From: Labia minor
Taxonomy: Eukaryota > Arthropoda > Insecta > Dermaptera > Spongiphoridae
Direction: 5' to 3'
Length of the DNA stretch: 64,000 nucleotides
Assembly (NCBI GenBank): GCA_963082975.1
Contig: OY720344.1
Span: forward strand, 80,960,053 to 81,024,052
Shown here piece by piece: positions 22,160 through 34,323 of the stretch. A model generated the notes under the pieces. The model worked only from the letters and a program-made list of their open reading frames with translations, was not told the origin of the DNA and did no database searches. The position numbers were made by a program, and so were the translations under genes. Within the stretch, counting starts at the first letter, position 1; each line of letters opens with the position of its first letter.

Positions 22160-22560
22160 AACGAACATTTAAAGTATTTGAGAATAGGATTCTTTGCAGC
22201 ATTTATGGGCCCAAAAAAGATAAGGTCATCGGGGCGGAGACTGCATAACGAGGCATTTCATGACCTCTATCTATCTCCAGACATAAAATCGAGAAGGCTG
22301 CGATGGGCATGACACGTGGCTAGAATGGGGAAGGAAAGAATGGCGAAAAATATATTGATGGGGGACCAAGTGGGAAACGTCCTTTTGGAAAACCAAGGAC
22401 GCAGTGGGTGGATATTGTAGGAAGGGCCGTGTGAGAGATGGGAGTAGGGATTGAAGGGTTGTGGCGCAACATAGGAGTCTTTGGAGAGGTGTGGTTGCTG
22501 CGGCCAAGAACTTTCGAGTTCCGTAGAGACACAGAGATAGATAGAGATAGATAGATAAAT
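22160..22560 (+). pseudogene. RTE-like non-LTR retrotransposon 3' end (family R), copy with GATA tail
   Basis: Across several frames it reads ENRILCSIYGPKKDK, then MARMGKERMAKNILMG-like sequence and GKRPFGKPRTQWVDIVGRAV, and later NFRVP just before a (GATA)n tail (22535-22557). This is the C-terminus of endonuclease-reverse transcriptase elements of the RLRWAGHVARM...GRPR..W.DNV type. Stops and frameshifts are frequent. The 5' side is truncated near 22160. Related minus-strand copies lie at 27755-28010 and 31735-32090, with a partial one at 15995-16112. Confidence 0.7.
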
Positions 22561-23906
22561 AAAATATAATATATTAATTGCAATATTTAACGTTGCTATC
22601 TTCAGAGAGATTCTTAAAATAATTGATTTTTATTTCTCTCTGTTTTTATTTAATTATTGTAGTTCTTTAATATACTCTCTTCTATTATCGGTAATTAATT
22701 TATGAACATTAATTTGTTATTGAACCAGCAAATTATTCGTCAAGACATGTCAAATAATAATAATAAATTAATTTTTTAACATTAAAATCATAATGTTAAT
22801 AGGATATTACGATATTACATTTAAAAAAGTTATTTACTACTTTTTTGAAAAATAATAAAAATAATTATATTATTATTATTAATGTATTATTATTAAGAAT
22901 AAAAAATTATTTGAAATTCACTTTGTAAATGATCATAATTATTTTAATGGTTTCTAGAGGAAATGCTTTTTGTATTCAGAGACGATAATAAACTTTACTC
23001 TGCATGTACAGCAATAGAATTATTATTATCATTAATAATAGTAGGAATAGTATTAAATTCTGACGTTGGGAGGTTAACAACCACCCTCACTTGCATTCCT
23101 TTTTACCTCATTCCTCTGTTTCTCTTATTCACTCCTTTCCTATTCCAGGCTCATTCTATGACCACCTTGGATTACAATATGAAATTATATCAGATTGAGA
23201 TTTTCTATTTGCATTAGTTAGAAGAGTAATGGATGGGGGTGGTGGTGACTGAAGGGATGACAAGATCGTTCTGTTTATCTTGATGACTCTCGAGAGACAA
23301 GCAAGCTGTTTCAAAAGACATTTCTTTCTATCTAACATAAATTTAATATAATATAATTATACTTAGAATATAATATAACTGGAATTTACTATTTTATACA
23401 TAAACAGAACGATATTAAACAAAAAAAAAAATAATCTCATAATTTTTGTTATTACACGAGTTTAAAAAAATAATTATTTTGAGGGTTAAATAATCCTTAT
23501 TTTTTTAAAGGGATGAATTTGGATGGTTTTCCTTTTCCTTTAGCGCAGTGATGTGCAAAATGTGTGAGTCGCGACCTCTCGAGGGAGAAAATTTTCAGGA
23601 TCACCAAGAATTGTATCTAAGGATAAAGAATATCCAACTTTTGTACAATAAACATCAGATAACATTAAAATAATTATATTCGATAAAATAGAATTATATG
23701 TTTTTTGTTTAAATTCATAACTAATTAATAATTTAAAATGAAAAATTTATTAAAATTTTACATGAATTAATTAGTTTTAGAAAAAAATAGTTTACTTGAA
23801 TAATTGAGGAAATAGAATAATTAAGTATTTTCTTTTGCTTTTGCTATCAGTAAAATTGTATAAACATAAATCTAAATATCTATAGTATATATACTATTAT
23901 ATATTA
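22561..23906. other. AT-rich stretch
   Basis: No gene recognised. At 23546-23610 the sequence CAGTGATGTGCAAAATG and GAGTCGCGACCTCTCGAGG resembles one end of a hAT MITE, but no second end is found. The open frame at 22963-23217 has no recognisable domain. Confidence 0.45.
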
Positions 23907-24387
23907 TTTTGAATGAAACACAAGTCTTTGGATAAAAAATTACTTTATTTAGTGTCTCCTTTGAGCTGTATACACTTCGTCCAACGTTTCTCTAATATTT
24001 TTATCCCTTCCAAAAAATAAAATGTGTCGAGGACATCAAAATAAATTTGTTGATCAGTTGGTTTCATCGATGGAGACATACATATCTCTTTCCGCCGGGC
24101 CATTTCTTCAGGTTTGGAAACAAGAAATAGTTTCTCGGGGCTAAATCCGGAGAATAGAGAGGATGAAGGAGCAATTTCTATTCCCATTCATGGATTTTCA
24201 TTCACTTTTTTCCACTTTGTTCTCAAATTACGAGGTAATCTGCTATTAATGGATGTCAAACAAAAACTAAAAGACCCAGCTAGTTCAAATTTTGACACGA
24301 GTCAGCTGATAGTTGCCTGCTGATAGGAGCAGTGTTAACATTTCATTTAAGAGACGTGGAATTTAAAAAGTCACGAACTTATTCACC
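23907..24387 (-). mobile_element. Mariner transposon, internally deleted (about 480 bp)
   Basis: The minus-strand 5' end near 24387 reads GGTGAATAAGTTCGTGAC, and the 3' end near 23907 reads TTTTGAATGAAACACAAGTC in inverse sense, a diverged terminal repeat. The 5' untranslated part (CAGGCAACTATCAGCTGACT, then GTCAAAATTTGAA) matches the mariner at 49450-49950, so the two belong to one family. Only the C-terminal part of the transposase remains. Confidence 0.7.
23957..24190 (-). pseudogene. Mariner transposase C-terminal remnant
   Basis: The minus-strand frame contains GFSPEKLFLVSKPEEMARRK, YFDVLDTFYFLEGIKILEKR and WTKCIQLKGD. The last is the usual C-terminal signature of DD34D mariner transposases ((E/K)RWxKCIxLKGDYxEK). 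The upstream catalytic region is deleted and the fragment is joined to 5' untranslated sequence, so no product is expected. Confidence 0.7.
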
Positions 24388-25155
24388 TAGAATATTATAT
24401 AAATAAATAAAATTGAATAAATTAAAAAAATGTTTAAATTTATAAAATAATTTCTGACATTGTAATTGTATTATTTTTCAATCTTTTATATCGTGTACAT
24501 GAATCAGTTCTTTCAATTGTTTTTTGATTCAAAGTGGATAAAATGTAGAAATAAAAAAAAATGAATAAAATATCAATCGATGAATTGATATATATATATA
24601 TATATATATATATATTCCCCTGTATTCTCCTTCATCTTCATTTTTTTCCTTCTTGATAGTGTTTTCAAAAGCATTCTCTATCCGTCACAAATGACCTTTT
24701 TTCAGTGGACTCCATAGAGAGGGAAGGCCAAATAGACATACTACAACAAATACATGTATATATCTAAAGAAATACTCAAGTAAAACTCAAATTGAATTTC
24801 CTTTGAAAGTTTATCTATCGTTTCTATTCACTGCTATTAACCCAAAGAGAAAAGAGTGCAAGGATCTAAGTATTAAATCAAGAGGAAAGAACAAAGAGGA
24901 AACGTATGTTAAAAATATTACCATTCAACGGAGAGGGATGGAAGGAGGAATGAACCCGGGGGAAATTAAAATCAAAAATCATATCTCGATTTTTTTATTA
25001 AGAATAAAGATAAATCCTGTGTGTTTATTAAATTTTCATTTAGTGAAAAAAAAGTTTATATATATAAATGTAATTATTTTTTTCTCAAATTCTGATAAAA
25101 AGGTTTAATTTTAAGTAAATAATTTGCAGTTAATATTTCTCGATTTTTAAATTAA
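24388..25155. other. AT-rich spacer
   Basis: A (TA)n tract at 24588-24614 is present. The open frame at 24803-25108 is Lys/Asn/Ile-rich and has no recognisable domain. Confidence 0.5.
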
Positions 25156-25817
25156 TTACCGACCGACGATAGTAAGGGAGGTATTGTTTTCACACCAAAT
25201 TTCACATGTGGAAATTTTTACATATCTCCACGAATCATGCATTTTCTTAACAGAAAAAAGTATTTTTAGCATGATGTCTGTCCGTCTGTCCGTCCGTCTG
25301 TCCGTCCGTCTGTCCGTCCGTATAGATGTGTACAGCCTGAACGGCTTAACGGATTCTGATGAAATTTGGTATATTTACTTAATGCATCAGTGGGATGAAT
25401 TGATCAACTTTTGGTGCAAATCCGGAAACCGGAAGTGGTAGTATTAGCGATCGACGATAAGAAGGGAAGGGTTATTTTCGCACCAAATTTCACATAAGGA
25501 GATTTTTTTACATATCACCACGAATGTATTGGTATTATCCTCGGGAAAAATCATCTTCATTATGTTTTTCTTAATTTAAAATTATATGACGTCACCCAGC
25601 CCTTCATGACGTCACAGCCTCGGGTAACGCCGGCAACGCCGGCTACCCCAGCTATATATTATAAATAAAATAAAATTAAAAATATTTATGTTATATCCAT
25701 ATCTGTTTTTATTACATTAATAGATATATTAAAATTATTTGAAATTGTTTCTGTAGCTGGAAATTAATTTATTTCAAACCGTCGGTCGGTTCGGACCTGG
25801 CCACAGGTCAACTTATT
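25156..25817 (+). mobile_element. Family B repeat, copy 2 (Helentron-like non-autonomous element)
   Basis: A full copy, closely similar to 3611-4247 from ACCGACCGACGATAGTAAGG to GACCTGGCCACAGGTC and ACTTATTT. The (TCCG/TCTG)n tract is longer here (25277-25321). It carries an extra GC-rich segment near 25622-25650 (GGGTAACGCCGGCAACGCCG) where copy 1 has only CTGGTCTT. The 3'-terminal hairpin GACCTG/CAGGTC is intact. Confidence 0.8.
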
Positions 25818-25929
25818 TAGTATAGTTGTTGATTATAGATCAATAATTGTAGATGATGAAGAGTATAATCGATTCGGATTTAGATAAAAGCCTAAATAAA
25901 AAGACCAAATAAAGCATTTAAAAAATAAG

Positions 25930-26398
25930 CTGGAGTGTCTCCACTCGACTATCTCGCAATTTGAATTGGATTAAATAACATATATTATATTTAAATTAAA
26001 TTTAATTAATTAAATTATAAATTAATAAATAATATTTATTAAACCAGCGCGTGTTTGGCTCTTTGCTAATGGCACCACGTCACGTGCTGGCGCGTGATTT
26101 GCAGTCGTGTTAAAAACTTAATTCCGGTACTTTCAGCTATTCAATCAAGCTGAAATTCTATATATAGCAGTTTTATACAATTTTTAACCATGTGAAAAAC
26201 TATCAAGCTTATATCTTTTTTTTACAGTCAGTTTAGAGGAAAAAAATCAAAACGTGGTAGGTAATGGTCCTCTTCCGAATGAGCTACTTTTCTCAAAAGT
26301 TGATAGAAAACTACGAATTTTGAATAATGTCCGTATACCAAATTTCATGATTCAAGCTCATACCGTTTTCTATGCACACACACACACACACACACACT
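25930..26398 (+). mobile_element. Family A repeat, copy 3, 3' truncated
   Basis: The 5' end is well preserved: CTGGAGTGTCTCCACTCG, then ACTATCTCGC. The body is conserved up to the (CA)n microsatellite (26373-26396), where similarity stops. The sequence beyond the microsatellite, including the terminal hairpin, is missing. The break at the dinucleotide run suggests slippage or recombination there. Confidence 0.75.
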
Positions 26399-27544
26399 TT
26401 CATTTGTGTATAAATATATATAAAAAAAACTACCTATAAATTATTATTTAAAAGAAACAATAAAAATATGAGGTATGTTCACTGTTCCACCTCTGCAATT
26501 ATTTTTTATTTAATTTTAACTTGATTTATTAATCATTCAATGTAAATCTGTTATGGCTGTTGCATAATAATCGGAATAAAGGAGCTGCTTGAATTCGAAT
26601 GGCCGTCCCCAAAACCAGATCCCTGATCATTCTCTTTCTCCCTCTTCACCTATCCTCCAATATCCTGGTACCGTCTGGTCTACAATTCCAGATGTTTTCG
26701 GACAACATCTTTGGATTATTATTCCTATTCTAAAACATTAGAATAAAATACAAGAATTGTAACAATTAAGTCAAGAATAATAAATCACAAAATCTTTGAA
26801 AAATTTTCAAAAATTAGTATTACTACACTTGTGTAAATAATAATTAAAAAAAAATATTTCTTTATGGTTTATTCAATTGTTTTTAATGATATATGTAAGT
26901 TTATGAGAGTTTTTACACATACCCAATAATTAAAAAATTCTACTATATATTATGTAAAACTGAACTTAAAAGATAAATTTCGTATGTATAATTTAATATA
27001 AATTTTTTTTCAAATATCAATGTAGAAGTTGACAAAAATATTTAAACCAGTATAAAACGTGTTTAATATCAAATTGTATTTTGTCCTAATGATCTTGAAA
27101 CGGGGGGGGGGGGATTACAAGATGATTATGAAATTAGATATACAATGGTCTATAAGGCGAAGAGTCGATTTAATTAAATCTCGTTATTAGGAAAAATAAT
27201 TTTAATTGTTTTTTTCTTAATTAATATTATTAATCTTCATGTATATATAAATGTCAATGAAAATAAAAATCAAAACATTTAATTATTTAAGTAGCTAAGT
27301 AAAATGACTTTGGAAAATATAATAATATAGTATATATACATGTATAGTGTTTCTGATCTCTCTATTTAATTGATACCATAAAATGGTAATTAAAGAGAAA
27401 CATTAATATTCTATTTCTAATTAAATATTAAATAAACATAATCTAATAATTTTATTACAATTAATTAAAATGATAGTCGCGAAAATTTAATATATAAATA
27501 TTATATATTAGTATTATTTATATTCCTCTATATATTTATGTTTA
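26399..27544. other. AT-rich spacer
   Basis: No gene recognised. A 12-bp G run sits at 27102-27113. A less AT-rich patch at 26590-26700 is unassigned. Confidence 0.5.
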
Positions 27545-27720
27545 TACTAGCTGTTCTGACCCCCTGTACCCCCGAGTGGTATATAGTATTTGATTGAAAG
27601 TAGTAAAAGGTTTTCATCCATTTTGTTTCAATCAGTATATTACATAAAACATTCACTTCTTTTTGTATTCTTATTTAAAATATATTTTAATTAAATCAGT
27701 AAATTAATTATATATTACTA
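27545..27720. repeat. Dispersed repeat block C, copy 1
   Basis: It starts ACTAGCTGTTCTGACCCCC and continues with GGTTTTCATCCATTTTGTTTCAATCAGTATATTA. The same elements occur in the same order at 31410-31600. On the minus strand it ends CTAG|T, as canonical Helitron 3' ends do, after a GC-rich segment. In both copies an RTE-like remnant in minus orientation follows 35-150 bp downstream. Confidence 0.55.
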
Positions 27721-27754
27721 TTGTATTTGTTATATCTATATATCTATCTATCTT

Positions 27755-28010
27755 TCAGGCTCTACGGATCTCGAAAGCAACCCCATTTCTATAAGTATCC
27801 TAATCCTGAGCTATAACCATCCAACTCCTATCCTGTCCCATCTGTCCCATATCCCTTCCTACATCGTCCACCCACCGAGTCCTTGTTCATCCCAATCCTA
27901 CCGGACCTTTCCCAATAGGTTGTTCCCAAATATATTTTCGCCGATCTTTCTCTCCCATTCTAGCCACGACCCCTTCCCATCGCACTCTTTCAATCACGTG
28001 ATCTATATAT
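27755..28010 (-). pseudogene. RTE-like non-LTR retrotransposon 3' end (family R), minus-strand copy
   Basis: On the minus strand it reads VARMGER, KYIWEQPIGKGPVG and TRWVDDVGRDMGQMGQDRSW, the same C-terminal segment as the copies at 22160 and 31735, with stops and frameshifts. It ends near 27755 at CGAGATCCGTAGAG, followed by a (GATA)n-like tail (27724-27755). The truncated end is near 28010. Confidence 0.65.
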
Positions 28011-29320
28011 TTAATTTTTTTTATCTATATATCAGTATTTTTTTTCTGAATTTAATACCAAGTTGATTTACAAATTTTTCTATTCTTTATGCATATGATT
28101 GATTACATGTGTTAAAATTTAAACAAATTCAAATATTCTAATTTTTAAATTTAAATACAATTTAATATTATTTTTTATTAATATCATATCAAAAAAGAGA
28201 ATTTATTAAAAATTAAAAATAAGAAAAGAAGCCTATTAATAAAAAAAATATAATAGAATACAATAATTTTGATTTAAAACGAATTTAAAAAAAAAATACT
28301 CAATTTAAAAAAAACAAAAATTTAAAACAACGTGTACTTATATCATTTGTCTAAAAAATCTTATTTTAATTTTTATATAACCAAGAAATAATTTTTTTAG
28401 TAAAAGCCAAGATAATATAATTTAGTCATTTTAATTCAAGTTTTAAAAATATTTTTTTTTATACTTTATATATATATATATACATAATGTTGTTTGGAAA
28501 TTAATTTATTTCAAATTGTCGGTTGGTTCTGTGCCTAGCCACAGCTCATTTTTTAATTTTTTTTCACAAAGTTAATATTCATAAAAGAAGGATAAATATA
28601 GAATATTAATGAAATTGATAATTCAATAATGGAATATCGATTGTAAAAAAACAGATGATAAGTGAAAGTTATGTGATCTTCGCACCAGATTTCATTAACT
28701 ACGTACCAAACGATTATTTGAGGTAGGTTCTAGGAATTTTATGAATGTATATACACCTTTTTAAATTAATGTTTAAATATGTATTTTGGTGTGAATTGAT
28801 GCATTTAATAAATACCACCAATAAACGAATTCCAATGGTAATCACCGGGTGAGTGTGAATGGAGAAGAGAGGGGATTGTGGGTGTAATGCTTTAGAATGA
28901 GCACGTAACATCATGTAATCCTCAGATGTCTATTTCTGATACTATATTCACTGGATGATCGACATTGACTTAAAAGACAATCCCATTCCACATCCCTTAA
29001 ATTTATAATTATATTTAAGCCAAATCATGACATTTAAAATTAAATTGTTGATGAGAGAACAATGTAAATGAATCTTTTGTATCGTTGACATCATCCAAAT
29101 GCAAATGATAAATTTTGCAATCAAAATATTTGTAGAAATAAAATAAAAATATTACCCATTTCAATAAAATGTATAATTAGTTACGAGTGCTTGCAAATCA
29201 TTGGAAGTTTGATTAATAATAATATTTATATTAAACATATGAAAAAATCCTGTCTAGAAAATTTTTATTAGAAATATTATTTGATTTCAGGGTAAACAAT
29301 GTCTTTAATAGTATTGTTAT
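28011..29320. other. AT-rich spacer with a family B 3' fragment
   Basis: Apart from the fragment at 28493-28552, no feature is recognised. The open frame at 28714-28914 has no domain. Confidence 0.5.
28493..28552 (+). repeat. Family B repeat, 3' fragment (copy 4)
   Basis: GGAAATTAATTTATTTCAAA, then TGTCGGTTGGTT, then a decayed hairpin (GCCTAGCCACAGCTC) and ATTTTT match the last 60 bp of family B. The remainder is missing. Confidence 0.6.
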
Positions 29321-29902
29321 TTACTATCTCGTCAGAGATAGTATTGCGATCACGAAAATTTTCGATATCGAGATTTTGATCTTTTTATATGTTTTGAAGT
29401 TTCCTGAGTCATTTTCACTAAGGTTGAGAAAAATGTCTCTGTGTTTGTGTGTGTGTGTATGTGTAAAACGGTTTGAAAATTTGGTACACGGGCATTATAC
29501 AAAATTCGTAGTTTTATCTCAACTTTTGAGAAATGTAGCTCATTTGGAAGTGGATCATTACCTAACACGTATTGATTTTTTGTTCCTCTAAACTGACCGT
29601 AAAAATAAAGATATAAGTTTGATAGTTTTTCACATGATTAAAAATTGTATAAAACTGGTATATATATAATTTCAGCTTGAGTGATTCGCTGAAAGTACCG
29701 GAATTAATTTTTTAATACTGCAAATCACAGGCCAGCACGACACGTGGTTCCATCAACAAAAAGCTAAACACGCGCTGGTTTGATAGATATTATTTATTAA
29801 TTTTAATTTTTAATTTATAATTAATTAATTTTAATTTAAATATAATATATGTTATTTAATCGAATTCAAATTGCGAGATAATCGAGTGGAGACACTCCAG
29901 AT
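29321..29902 (-). mobile_element. Family A repeat, copy 4, full length, minus strand
   Basis: Read on the plus strand it begins with the terminal hairpin ACTATCTC-GTC-AGAGATAGT. The block GATCACGAAAATTTTCGAT and a (GT)n tract at 29444-29462 follow, then the core motif and the conserved body. It ends with GAGATAATCGAGTGGAGACACTCCAG, the inverse of the family's 5' end. No protein is encoded. The short open frames inside it are chance frames over the microsatellite. Confidence 0.8.
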
Positions 29903-31409
29903 TTTTTTTAAATATCAGAGGATAAATATTAAAAGAGATATTTTTATCTTATTTTAATTATCTGATCTTTAGAAAATAGAAAATATATTTATATTTATAA
30001 ATAAATAATATATTACCGACTAATTAATTAAATTATTAGAGTAATTATGACGTTATTTTATGAAGGTTTCTGTCTTTCCTTAAATGACATCATCACTCTG
30101 AAAATATAAATTTTGAAATATTATAATTAAAGATAAATTTTATTTTATTTATTATTGTCTTCATTATTTATATAATATTAATTTAAAATTGAATTTTAAA
30201 TAATAAAAAAAAAAACGATAATTATAAACTTGAATATGAATATATAATTTTTTTCTAAGTAATAAGTAAAATTCCCTTTGGGTATGGGGTTGATTTAAAT
30301 ATTTTATTAAATATTCGATTTCTTTTTTTTTATTAACATTAAATTATTTTCAATTGACTACTAAAAAACGATTAAATAATTTTAATTTAAAAAATAATTT
30401 AAATATAAATTGAAATACAATAAATTAATATTTAATAAGAAAACTAAGTAACTGCATTTAATTACTGCAATAGTTTTATAGATTTAACTATTTTTTAGTT
30501 ACCTACGTTATAATTAGTAACTTGAAATTAAAAAAATAGCGGAAAATCGAATGATTTGTAAAATTAAATCATAACATAATAATACTATACTATCCACTAA
30601 ATAATTTCATTTAGAATATTTATTAATTATTTTAGATTAATTTTATTTTAAAATTTTATTTAGCTATATTAAAATTACAAAGAAATGAATTTTTTTTATC
30701 AAAATTAAAAAAACAAAAATAATTGTTAAATATATTTTCTTTAATGAATAATTAATAAATACTTCCAATAAATTAAATTGAAATAATCATTCTGGTTGGC
30801 AATGTGTAATGATATTAGTAATTTGATAACACAAATTTTCTTATAAAAAATCGTTTCAAATTTTAAGTACTTATTGATTACATTAAAGGATTTACTATTT
30901 TGAGGGTTGAACTATCTTCCTCGGATAAAAATATAAGTACTAAATTATACTGTTATAAATCAAGGTGACATTTATATTTAGTTTATTCGAGCGAAAAACA
31001 GACAAATTGGCTTAAAATTGTGAATTCGATTCCATTAAAGGTGATATCTATCATCAAAACTTTTACCATTAAACAAACATATAGAAAATAGATTAAATTG
31101 ATAAAAACTTTTCAATATTTATGAAATAATTTTTAATTAGACTGAATTTCATTAACCAGAATAAATAAATTTTACTATAATATACCCTTATTTATTAATA
31201 TATGCTTTTTCATTCTTTTCCGATATTGTTTTTATATTTATATTAATTAAGTATTCTTATAAATAATAAAAAAAAGAAATTTTTGTTCAATTTTACCTTT
31301 TAATAAAAATTTATTTATTTATTTATTTATTTATTATTTTGAAGAATTAATATTCATTTCAACTCATTTTTGATAAATTCTAAATTTGGAGTATTTTAAA
31401 TATTAATAA
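29903..31409. other. Very AT-rich stretch
   Basis: About 1.5 kb with no gene, repeat family or RNA recognised; a (TTTA)n tract lies at 31306-31336. Confidence 0.6.
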
Positions 31410-31600
31410 ACTAGCTGCTCACACCGCCAAGGGGCTTTGCCCTGAACCCTCAAAGTGAATCATAGTTATTTGGTTGAAAGTCTCTATGCAAAAGGTTTTC
31501 ATTTATTTCATTTTAATCAGTATATTATTACCTTATTGATTATTGATTTTCTTTTCGTGTTCTTATTTATTTTTTAATTTACTCACTATTAATGAAATAT
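31410..31600. repeat. Dispersed repeat block C, copy 2
   Basis: It starts ACTAGCTGCTCACACCGCCA, then GGGGCTTTGCCC. It shares GGTTTTCATTTATTTCATTT and AATCAGTATATTA with 27545-27720. On the minus strand it ends GAGCAGCTAG|T, compatible with a canonical Helitron 3' terminus. Confidence 0.55.
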
Positions 31601-31734
31601 TTTATTGAATATAAGGGCCACTATTTAATTTTTGAAACTTGACAACACTGATATTGACAGGTGAAATATGATAATGGAATCTAAAAATTTGACATTTTTG
31701 AGGTTATACGTACTCATAATGTTTTGACTATTTA

Positions 31735-32090
31735 TCGATCTCTATGGTTCGAAGCAACCACATTTTTAAAGTGTCTCTATCCTGGCCCATGACCATCTAA
31801 CTCCTACCCTCTCCCATCTCTCTTGCGTTCCTTCCTACATTGTCCGCCCACGGTGTCCTTGGTCTTCCAAGCGAACGCTTCCCAATCGGTTTCCCCACCA
31901 ATATCTTTTTGGCCATTCTTTTCTCTCCCATTCTAGCCACGTGCCCTGCCCAACGCAAGCTTCTTGGTTTTATAGCTCTAACTATGTCTGGAGATGCATA
32001 GAGTTCATGCAATTCCTCGTTAGGCAGTCTCCGCCATTCCCCGGTGATCTTATCTTTCTTTGGACCATCTTAACGTTGTGACTGCGAGCA
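31735..32090 (-). pseudogene. RTE-like non-LTR retrotransposon 3' end (family R), best-preserved copy
   Basis: A 71-codon open frame (31797-32012, minus) reads LYASPDIVRAIKPRSLRWAG, then HVARMGEKRMAKKILVGKPI and GKRSLGRPRTPWADNVGRNA. This is the typical C-terminus of endonuclease-reverse transcriptase elements of insects (RLRWAGHVARM...GRPR..W.DN). The upstream part (32012-32090) has GEWRRL-like and GPKK-like segments out of frame. The 3' end lies near 31735 at CCATAGAGATCGATAAAT. It is 5' truncated and cannot encode an enzyme. Confidence 0.75.
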
Positions 32091-33711
32091 CAATTTGTGT
32101 TAATTACAGTAAGTTGAAAATTTCATCTCTGCCAAAATTTGGAATTAACCTGTGAAAATTTTCGCGCTATAATAAATTATGATGTTCGACGTGGATTAAG
32201 TCAAGAACAATCCATCATTAACTAAATTCATCTTTTGGCGATGAAGCACCAACTAAAGACACTGTCATGTGACATATCAGATTATCGAGAAATGTTTATG
32301 CATTAGTATGACTATCAAACATAAGATTTTGCACGATTTTGCAACACTTGTTTGCCTAAAGTTTTCGGTAAATTGAGGAAAACAAACCCAAAACGTCGAT
32401 TCATTTTGCATCATGTCCAATCATGTTAAAAGGGAGAATGGAATTTAGTCCTTATATTCCAATACGTCTCTCAATTTAATAAGCGTTTCTTTTTAATAAA
32501 TAATTAACAAAATAATTTTAATAAAAACAATTTCTAAAAATGATATTATTTAAATATAAATAATAACATTTATTGTTTTATTTTAGAATAATGATTTAAT
32601 TTAAAAGAAAATATATATATAAAAAAGTGCAGATAAAAAAATGAATTAATTTTATTCCAACCCTTCCAATTCAAAGAGCATACAGAATTAGATCATGCCT
32701 CTATTTTATATAAAAAAAAATCTCTGCAAGTAGAAAGATGGAATGGGATGGTAAATGGATGTTTTTCATATACATTCGTTATACGTTAACGCGTCATAAA
32801 TATCCCATTTACATGAAAACGCCTGTTAATAATTTAACAAAAACTCTATCGGATTTTAAATCAACATCCTTTAGATATATAAATATATCCATCTTTATCC
32901 ACTTTCTTAGCATATCATCCTCTCTTCTTCTCTCTTACACCCTCATCTTCATCAGAATGATGTTCTTCTTATCGAGTAATAAAAATATACATCGATAGAA
33001 ACTAAAACAAAATCCATAAATATTTATCGCTACCTGAAATATTAAAAGCACCAGGTATCATATTATCTCTCACCTACTTCTCCCCCACCCCTAACCATTC
33101 CCCACATCTCGCTACCTTTACACTCACCCTCTGTTTAGCTTGAGCTAAAAATAAACTGAAATTAAATACGACCTCGACACACGCTTTCCCCAAAGTTCTC
33201 ATGGGATCCAATCACCCATCCACCTATCCATTACCACTCGGATTTCGACTGCTCGATGAGTCGGAGGGAAAATACATATACATATTTACAATCAATAATA
33301 TTTAAATACCCAATTTATAAATATTATTGAATAAAATATATTATTTTATTTAAAATTGTATTAATGAAACTGTCTATATGATAATTATTTGAATGTTTTG
33401 TTTATAATTTCATGAGAACGGTTTCTAATTCTACCCTTAAGCTTTAGAAGTATTTTATTATGATTCGCATTTAGAATTTGTAGAAGAAATTCTAGGTGGT
33501 AGTTGTAAACTTTAGAACTATTAGTCTTTATTTTATTTGCAATTTTTTTTGTGATATTTTATTTATTATCTATTGTCTTTTTTAATGGTATCACAAATAA
33601 AACAGATATCAGCTTAACCAGGATTCCTAGAAGGTAAATGACAAATAATGTAGAAAAAAGATTAAATAGATAAACTATCGATACATTTTTAATTTAAAGA
33701 AATAAATAAAA
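32091..33711. other. AT-rich spacer
   Basis: No feature recognised. The block at 33060-33240 is less AT-rich and pyrimidine-rich but unassigned. Confidence 0.5.
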
Positions 33712-34323
33712 AATTTGGAGTGTCTCCACTCGACTATCTCGCAATTTAAATTGAATTAATTAATACATATATTATATTTAATTTAATTAAAATTAATAAA
33801 TAATTAATTTAATTAATTAAATTATAAATTAAAATTAATAAATATATATATTAAACCAGCGTGTGTTTGGCTCTTTGTTGATGACACCACATCACGTGCT
33901 GGCGCGTGATTTGCAATCGTGTTAAAAAATTAATTCCGGTACTTTCAGTTATTCAATCAAGCTGAAATTCTATATATAGCAGTTTTATATAATTTGTAAT
34001 CATGTGAAAAACTATCAAACGTATATCTTTATTTTTACGGTCTCTTTAGAGGAAAAAAATCCAAAAGTGGTAGGTAATGGTCCTCTTCAAAAGATGAAAC
34101 AAAACTACGAATTTTGAATAATGCCCGTGTACCAAATTTCATTGTCATAGCTCAAACCGTTTTTGCCTAATCTTGTCTATATACACACATACATTCACAC
34201 AACACACACACACAGACTTTTTTTTCTCTACCTTAGTGAAAATAACGCAGGGACCTTCAAAACGTATAAATACATCAAATACTCGGCATCGAAAATTTTC
34301 GTGATCCCAATCCTATCTCTGGC
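33712..34323 (+). mobile_element. Family A repeat, copy 5
   Basis: The 5' end TTGGAGTGTCTCCACTCG then ACTATCTCGC is preserved, as are the body, the (CA)n tract at 34196-34214 and the GAAAATTTTCGTGATC block. The copy stops inside the terminal hairpin after CTATCTCTGGC, so the distal hairpin arm is missing. There is a small deletion in the core, where the AAAAGTTGATAG motif is altered. Confidence 0.75.
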
